From JAGPUQ01 sp050179115 (lineage in GTDB: Bacteria; Pseudomonadota; Gammaproteobacteria; Pseudomonadales; Porticoccaceae), in contig JBFXFL010000007.1 of NCBI GenBank assembly GCA_050179115.1, positions 12,493-76,492 on the forward strand: DNA of 64,000 bases, in the 5' to 3' direction. The translations under genes were made by a program, and so were the position numbers. Positions 59,548 through 64,000 of the stretch are shown in pieces (within the stretch, counting starts at the first letter, position 1; each line of letters begins with the position of its first letter). The notes below the pieces were generated by a model that was not told where the DNA came from, did no database searches, and saw nothing but the letters and a program-made list of their open reading frames with translations.

Positions 59548-62319
59548 ATGGACAAGACTTATCAGCCCGGCGCCATCGAGCAACACTGGTATCAGCTCTG
59601 GGAACAACAGGGCCATTTCCGGCCGCAGGGCACGGGCGCGCCCTACTGCATCATGATCCCGCCGCCCAATGTCACCGGCAGCCTGCACATGGGCCACGGA
59701 TTCCAGGACGCCATCATGGATGCCCTGATCCGCTTCCGCCGTATGCAAGGGCGCAACACCTTGTGGCAGGTGGGCACCGACCACGCCGGCATCGCCACCC
59801 AGATGGTGGTGGAGCGGCAACTGGAAGCCGAAGGATTGAGCCGCCACGATCTGGGCCGCGACGCCTTCATCGACCGCGTGTGGCAATGGAAGGCAGAATC
59901 CGGCGGCACCATCACCCGCCAGTTGCGGCGTCTGGGCGCGTCCACCGACTGGTCGCGGGAACGCTTCACCATGGACGAGGGTTTTTCGCGCGCGGTGCGC
60001 GAGGCCTTCGTGCGTCTGTACGAAAAAGGCCTGATCTACCGCGGCCAGCGCCTGGTGAACTGGGACCCGCAACTGCACACGGCGATCTCCGATCTCGAAG
60101 TGGTGAGCGAAGAGGAAGCCGGCCACCTCTGGCACTTCCGCTACCCGCTCGCCGACGGCTCCGGCCACCTCACCGTCGCCACCACCCGCCCCGAGACCAT
60201 GCTGGGCGATACGGCGGTCGCCGTGCATCCGGACGACGAACGCTATCGCCATCTGGTGGGCAAAAGCATCCTGCTGCCGCTGGCGGGTCGGGAAATTCCG
60301 ATCATCGCAGACGACTATGTGGACCCGGCCTTCGGCAGCGGCTGTGTGAAGATCACTCCCGCCCATGACTTCAATGACCATGCCCTGGGCCTGCGTCACC
60401 GACTGCCCCTGATCAATATCCTGGAAGCCGATGCGCGTCTGAACGACAACGTCCCGCCCGCCTATCGGGGCCTCGACCGCTTCGAAGCCCGCCAGCGCGT
60501 GGTGGCCGACCTCAAGACATTGGGGCTACTGGAGAAGATCGAGGATCACCGCCTCAAGGTGCCGCGCGGCGATCGCTCCGGCGTGGTGATCGAGCCCTGG
60601 CTCACCGAGCAGTGGTATGTGGACACCAAACGTCTCGCGCCCCCTGCGATCGATGCGGTGGAGAGTGGCGCGATCCGCTTCGTGCCCAAGCAGTACGAGA
60701 ACATGTATTTCTCCTGGATGCGCGACATTCAGGACTGGTGCATCAGCCGCCAGCTGTGGTGGGGACACCGGATTCCGGCCTGGTACGATCCCGAAGGCAA
60801 GGTCTTTGTGGGCCGCTCGGAAGCCGATGTGCGCAAGCAGCACGGCATCGATGCCGCGGTGCCCCTGCGCCAGGACGAGGACGTGCTCGATACCTGGTTC
60901 TCCTCCGGGCTGTGGACCTTCGGCACCCTCGGCTGGCCCGAGAAGACCCCTGAACTCGCCACCTTCCATCCCACCGACGTGCTGGTCACCGGCTTCGACA
61001 TCATCTTTTTCTGGGTCGCCCGCATGATCATGCTGACCCTGGAATTCACCGATGAAGTGCCTTTCCGCACCATCTATGTCCACGGCCTGGTGCGCGACGG
61101 TCAGGGCCAGAAGATGTCGAAATCCAAGGGCAATGTGCTGGACCCCATCGATCTCATCGACGGCATCGGTCTGGAAGACCTGGTGGCCAAACGCACCAGC
61201 GGCCTGATGCGGCCGAAAGACGCGGAGAAAATCGCCCGCCAGACCCGCAAGGAATTCCCGGACGGCATCGCCGCGCACGGCACCGATGCCCTGCGCTACA
61301 CCTATTACTCACTCGCCAGTACCGGGCGCGACGTCCGCTTCGACGTCGGTCGCATCGAGGGCTTCCGCAACTTCTGCAACAAGATCTGGAATGCGACCCG
61401 CTATGTGCTGATGAACACCGAAGGCGAAGACTGCGCCGAGAACGGGCACGAAAACTACGATCTGTCGTGCGCCGACCGCTGGATCGTCAGCCGCCTGCAG
61501 CGCGCCGAGCAGGCGGTGATCGCCGCGCTCGACAGCTTCCGTTTCGATCTCGCCTCCCAGGCGCTCTATGAGTTCGTGTGGTCCGACTACTGCGACTGGT
61601 ATCTGGAACTGTCGAAGCCCGTGCTCTGGGACGAGACCGCGCCCCGGGCCCTGAAAACCGGCACGCGGCGCACCCTGGTGCGGGTGCTTGAAACGACGCT
61701 GCGTCTCGCCCACCCGTTCATGCCATTCATCACCGAGGAAATCTGGCAGCGGGTGAAAACGCTCGCGGGCAAGGCTGGCGACACCATCATGCTGCAAGCC
61801 TATCCGGTGCCGCGGACGGACCGCATCGACCCGGACGCGGAGGCGGACATCGCCTGGATCCAGCAGGTGATCCTCGGCGTGCGCACCATTCGCGGCGAAA
61901 TGAACATCGCGCCGGGACGCAAACTGCCGCTCTATTTTCGCCACGGCGAGTCCGCCGACCATGCCCGGCTGGACGTCAATCGCAGCTATCTGGCGCGGCT
62001 CGCCAATCTCGACGACATGGTCTGGCTGGAGCCAGGCGTTGAACCGCCGGCAGCGGCAACGGTGCTCGCCGGTGCCATGGAACTCCATGTGCCGCTGGCC
62101 GGTTTGATCGACAAGGACGCGGAACTCGCGCGGCTCGACCGCGAAATCGCCAAAAGCACGCAGGAGATCCAGCGGTTGAACGGCAAGCTCGGCAACGCCA
62201 GCTTTGTCGCCAATGCGCCGCCGGACGTGGTGGAACGGGAGCGCGAAAAAGCATCGGCGGCAGCCGACGCCCTGGGCCGACTATCCACGCAACGCGAGCG
62301 GATCGCTGCGCTGCCCTGA
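59548..62319 (+). CDS. valS: valyl-tRNA synthetase
   Basis: Charges tRNA-Val and edits threonine. It has 923 residues (E. coli 951). Class Ia marks: HIGH-like HMGH at 47-50 in PPPNVTGSLHMGHGF, KMSKS at 522-526 in GQKMSKSKGNVLDP, editing CP1 domain with TTRPETMLGDTAVAVHPDD (in part), and a C-terminal coiled coil (DKDAELARLDREIAKSTQEI) with VVEREREKASA. ATG at 59548 begins MDKTYQPGAIEQHWY. Last of pepA-holC-(small gene)-valS. Confidence 0.98.
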   Translation: MDKTYQPGAIEQHWYQLWEQQGHFRPQGTGAPYCIMIPPPNVTGSLHMGHGFQDAIMDALIRFRRMQGRNTLWQVGTDHAGIATQMVVERQLEAEGLSRHDLGRDAFIDRVWQWKAESGGTITRQLRRLGASTDWSRERFTMDEGFSRAVREAFVRLYEKGLIYRGQRLVNWDPQLHTAISDLEVVSEEEAGHLWHFRYPLADGSGHLTVATTRPETMLGDTAVAVHPDDERYRHLVGKSILLPLAGREIPIIADDYVDPAFGSGCVKITPAHDFNDHALGLRHRLPLINILEADARLNDNVPPAYRGLDRFEARQRVVADLKTLGLLEKIEDHRLKVPRGDRSGVVIEPWLTEQWYVDTKRLAPPAIDAVESGAIRFVPKQYENMYFSWMRDIQDWCISRQLWWGHRIPAWYDPEGKVFVGRSEADVRKQHGIDAAVPLRQDEDVLDTWFSSGLWTFGTLGWPEKTPELATFHPTDVLVTGFDIIFFWVARMIMLTLEFTDEVPFRTIYVHGLVRDGQGQKMSKSKGNVLDPIDLIDGIGLEDLVAKRTSGLMRPKDAEKIARQTRKEFPDGIAAHGTDALRYTYYSLASTGRDVRFDVGRIEGFRNFCNKIWNATRYVLMNTEGEDCAENGHENYDLSCADRWIVSRLQRAEQAVIAALDSFRFDLASQALYEFVWSDYCDWYLELSKPVLWDETAPRALKTGTRRTLVRVLETTLRLAHPFMPFITEEIWQRVKTLAGKAGDTIMLQAYPVPRTDRIDPDAEADIAWIQQVILGVRTIRGEMNIAPGRKLPLYFRHGESADHARLDVNRSYLARLANLDDMVWLEPGVEPPAAATVLAGAMELHVPLAGLIDKDAELARLDREIAKSTQEIQRLNGKLGNASFVANAPPDVVEREREKASAAADALGRLSTQRERIAALP

Positions 62320-62338
62320 GCGCTGGGCGGCGCAGCGC
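62320..62338 (+). terminator. GC hairpin after valS
   Basis: GCGCTG and CAGCGC pair across a 7-base loop directly after the valS stop. No T-run follows, so it is a weak or rho-dependent end at best. Confidence 0.3.
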
Positions 62339-62408
62339 CAGGGTCCAAATCGCCAACGATAGCGGTTACTCTTGGGGCAAATCCTGTCGATCGGCACGAG
62401 ACATCCCC

Positions 62409-64000
62409 ATGAACGAGACCACCACGGCAGCCGCGATCCCCATTCCCTATCCATTGCTCGACCAGCGGCTGACGACAGCGCCCGATTCACCCTTTACCCT
62501 GGAGACGCTTCGCATCCGGGGTGTCGACACCCCGTGCTGGCGCCAGAGTTTTCCCCATCTGCGCGCGGTGTTCGCGCACACGGCGCAGTTCGCGGAGCGC
62601 GATTATCTGGTGTACGAAGGCGAGCGCCTGACCTACGCCGAGCACCACCGCCAGGTTGCGGCGCTCGCCCACGCCATGACGACAGGCTTCGGCATCCGCA
62701 AGGGCGATCGCGTGGCCCTGGCGATGCGTAACTATCCCGAATGGCCCATGGTGTTCTGGGCCAGCGTGGCAATCGGCGCCATCATCGTGCCGCTGAACGC
62801 CTGGCTGACCGGCGGCGAACTCGCCTATGCGCTGGCGGACTCGGGCAGCCGCCTGCTGGTGGTCGACGCCGAACGTCTGGCGAGCCTCGAACCTCATCTG
62901 CCCGCGCTGACGGATCTCGAAGCCACCATCGTCGTGCGCGGTCCCGGCGCGCTGCCGGCGTCGGTTCACGCCTGGCACGACGTGCTCGCCGAACGGTATC
63001 CCGCGGAACTCCCGCCCTGCACACTGGATCCCGAGGACGATGCCGCGATCTACTACACCTCGGGCACCACCGGGCAACCCAAGGGCGCGCTGCTCACCCA
63101 CCGCAACATCTGCTCCAATCAGGTTACCGGCGTCTATCTGCGCGCGCGCACCGAATTCCGCTACGGCCGCACGCCGCAGCCACCCGCGACGCAGATGGGC
63201 CAGCTCATCAGCGTGCCGCTGTTTCATGTCACGGGCTCGATCGCCATGTTGATCGGCAGCACCATTCAGGGTTCGAAACTGGTATTCATGCACCGCTGGA
63301 ATCCCGAGGACGCAATCCGGCTGATCGAGCGCGAGCGGCTGAACTCCTTCGGCGGTGTGCCCTCGATGCCGCTGCAGGTGATCGAATCACCTATTTTCAG
63401 GCAGCACGACACCTCCTCGGTGATGGCGGTGCTGTTCGGCGGTGCCCCGCCATCGCCGGAACTCGCGCGCCGCATCAAGGACGTGTTCCCGAATGCGTCG
63501 GCCAGCAACGGCTACGGCCTCACCGAAACTTCCGGCGTCGCCACGGTGAATGTCGCCGAGGACTATCTGGCGAAGCCCGCCAGTGCCGGGGTGCCGGCGC
63601 CGGTGTCGCGCGTGAAGATCATGGACCGGGATGCCAGCGCGGAACTACCGATGGGCGAGACCGGCGAAATCTGGATTCGCGGCCCACAGGTATTCAAGGG
63701 CTATTGGCGCAATCCCGATGCCACCGCCAAGGCGCTGGTGGATGGCTGGTTGCGCAGCGGCGATCTGGGCTATGTGGATGAGGACGGCGCACTGTTCGTG
63801 GTCGATCGCGCCAAGGACATGCTGCTGCGCGGCGGCGAGAACATCTACTGCATCGAAATCGAAAACGCACTGCACACCCACCCGGATGTGCTGGATGTGG
63901 CGGTGGTTGGCATCCCCGATCCGGTTCTGGGCGAGCGTGTGGGTGCCATGGTGCAAATGCGCGCGGGCGCCACCGCGGACGCCGCCGCCCTGCGCGCCCA
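62409..64000 (+). CDS. AMP-forming acyl-CoA ligase, 3' end outside window
   Basis: A partial gene of 530 codons without a stop before the edge; only a short C-terminal piece is missing for a 540-570-residue family. An ANL-superfamily adenylating enzyme: P-loop YYTSGTTGQPKGALLTH (about 214-230), YGLTETSG (A5), WLRSGDLGYVDEDG (A7) and DRAKDMLLRGGENIY (A8, with the RGGEN hinge seen in fatty-acyl and aryl-CoA ligases). It activates a carboxylic acid with ATP and transfers it to CoA; the substrate is unknown. ATG at 62409. It could supply acyl-CoA to the kind of thioesterases seen at 4-6.5 kb, though it is far from them. Confidence 0.9.
   Translation, partial: MNETTTAAAIPIPYPLLDQRLTTAPDSPFTLETLRIRGVDTPCWRQSFPHLRAVFAHTAQFAERDYLVYEGERLTYAEHHRQVAALAHAMTTGFGIRKGDRVALAMRNYPEWPMVFWASVAIGAIIVPLNAWLTGGELAYALADSGSRLLVVDAERLASLEPHLPALTDLEATIVVRGPGALPASVHAWHDVLAERYPAELPPCTLDPEDDAAIYYTSGTTGQPKGALLTHRNICSNQVTGVYLRARTEFRYGRTPQPPATQMGQLISVPLFHVTGSIAMLIGSTIQGSKLVFMHRWNPEDAIRLIERERLNSFGGVPSMPLQVIESPIFRQHDTSSVMAVLFGGAPPSPELARRIKDVFPNASASNGYGLTETSGVATVNVAEDYLAKPASAGVPAPVSRVKIMDRDASAELPMGETGEIWIRGPQVFKGYWRNPDATAKALVDGWLRSGDLGYVDEDGALFVVDRAKDMLLRGGENIYCIEIENALHTHPDVLDVAVVGIPDPVLGERVGAMVQMRAGATADAAALRA

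Overview
The window is a GC-rich chromosomal stretch from a gammaproteobacterium with an outer membrane and lipid A. The gene order points there: rpsB-tsf-pyrH-frr-uppS-cdsA-dxr-rseP-bamA-ompH-lpxD-fabZ-lpxA-lpxB-rnhB-(fabH)-dnaE-accA-tilS, map-glnD-dapC-nth-arsC-like-dapD-dapE, and dapA-bamC-MBL-purC all match the arrangement in Pseudomonas-like and related orders. Many genes start with GTG and several overlap by 4 bases (ATGA or GTGA), so translational coupling is common. I cannot name a genus. No prophage, CRISPR array or intact insertion sequence was seen.

Layout. 1-5.5 kb: clpS (its usual partner clpA would lie just outside), divergent mfd, and a three-gene minus-strand set of hotdog thioesterase, DCC-type thiol oxidoreductase and msrA. 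5.6-10 kb: two overlapping PaaI-type thioesterases, then three consecutive HSL-family alpha/beta hydrolases, ending in a decayed SDR gene and an IS3-family transposase fossil. 10-32.5 kb: a near-continuous minus-strand block covering translation factors, isoprenoid and CDP-diacylglycerol synthesis, outer-membrane assembly, lipid A and fatty-acid synthesis, replication (dnaE) and tRNA modification (tilS), with pbpG after it. 32.8-41 kb: plus-strand map, glnD (nitrogen sensing) and the lysine/diaminopimelate genes. 40.9-43.3 kb: a GT25 glycosyltransferase, rsmJ and a small leucine-rich lipoprotein. 43.3-43.7 kb: an unusual AT-rich convergent intergenic region with DnaA-box-like sites and direct repeats. 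43.7-49.1 kb: purC, a metallo-hydrolase, bamC, dapA, a self-contained tRNA-Ala unit and gltX.

The most notable accessory content is at 49-54 kb. lapD and lapG are divergent: a degenerate GGDEF-EAL c-di-GMP receptor and its periplasmic cysteine protease, which control release of a surface adhesin. Beside them is an hvfABC-type operon: a secreted peptide with seven EGKCG motifs, a DUF692/MNIO oxidase and a DUF2063 partner. This is the signature of a ribosomally made, cysteine-modified, metal-handling peptide. Its leader contains a 14-bp tandem repeat and an ECF-sigma-like promoter. 54-64 kb returns to core functions: an RDD membrane protein, lptG/lptF (LPS export), divergent pepA-holC-small acidic protein-valS, and an AMP-forming acyl-CoA ligase cut by the window end.

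Together the genes mostly build and maintain the envelope (LPS synthesis and export, Bam machinery, peptidoglycan precursors) and translation. The less ordinary items are the Hvf peptide operon, the Lap pair, the DnaA-box-like intergenic region and several short tandem repeats placed in leaders or at start codons.
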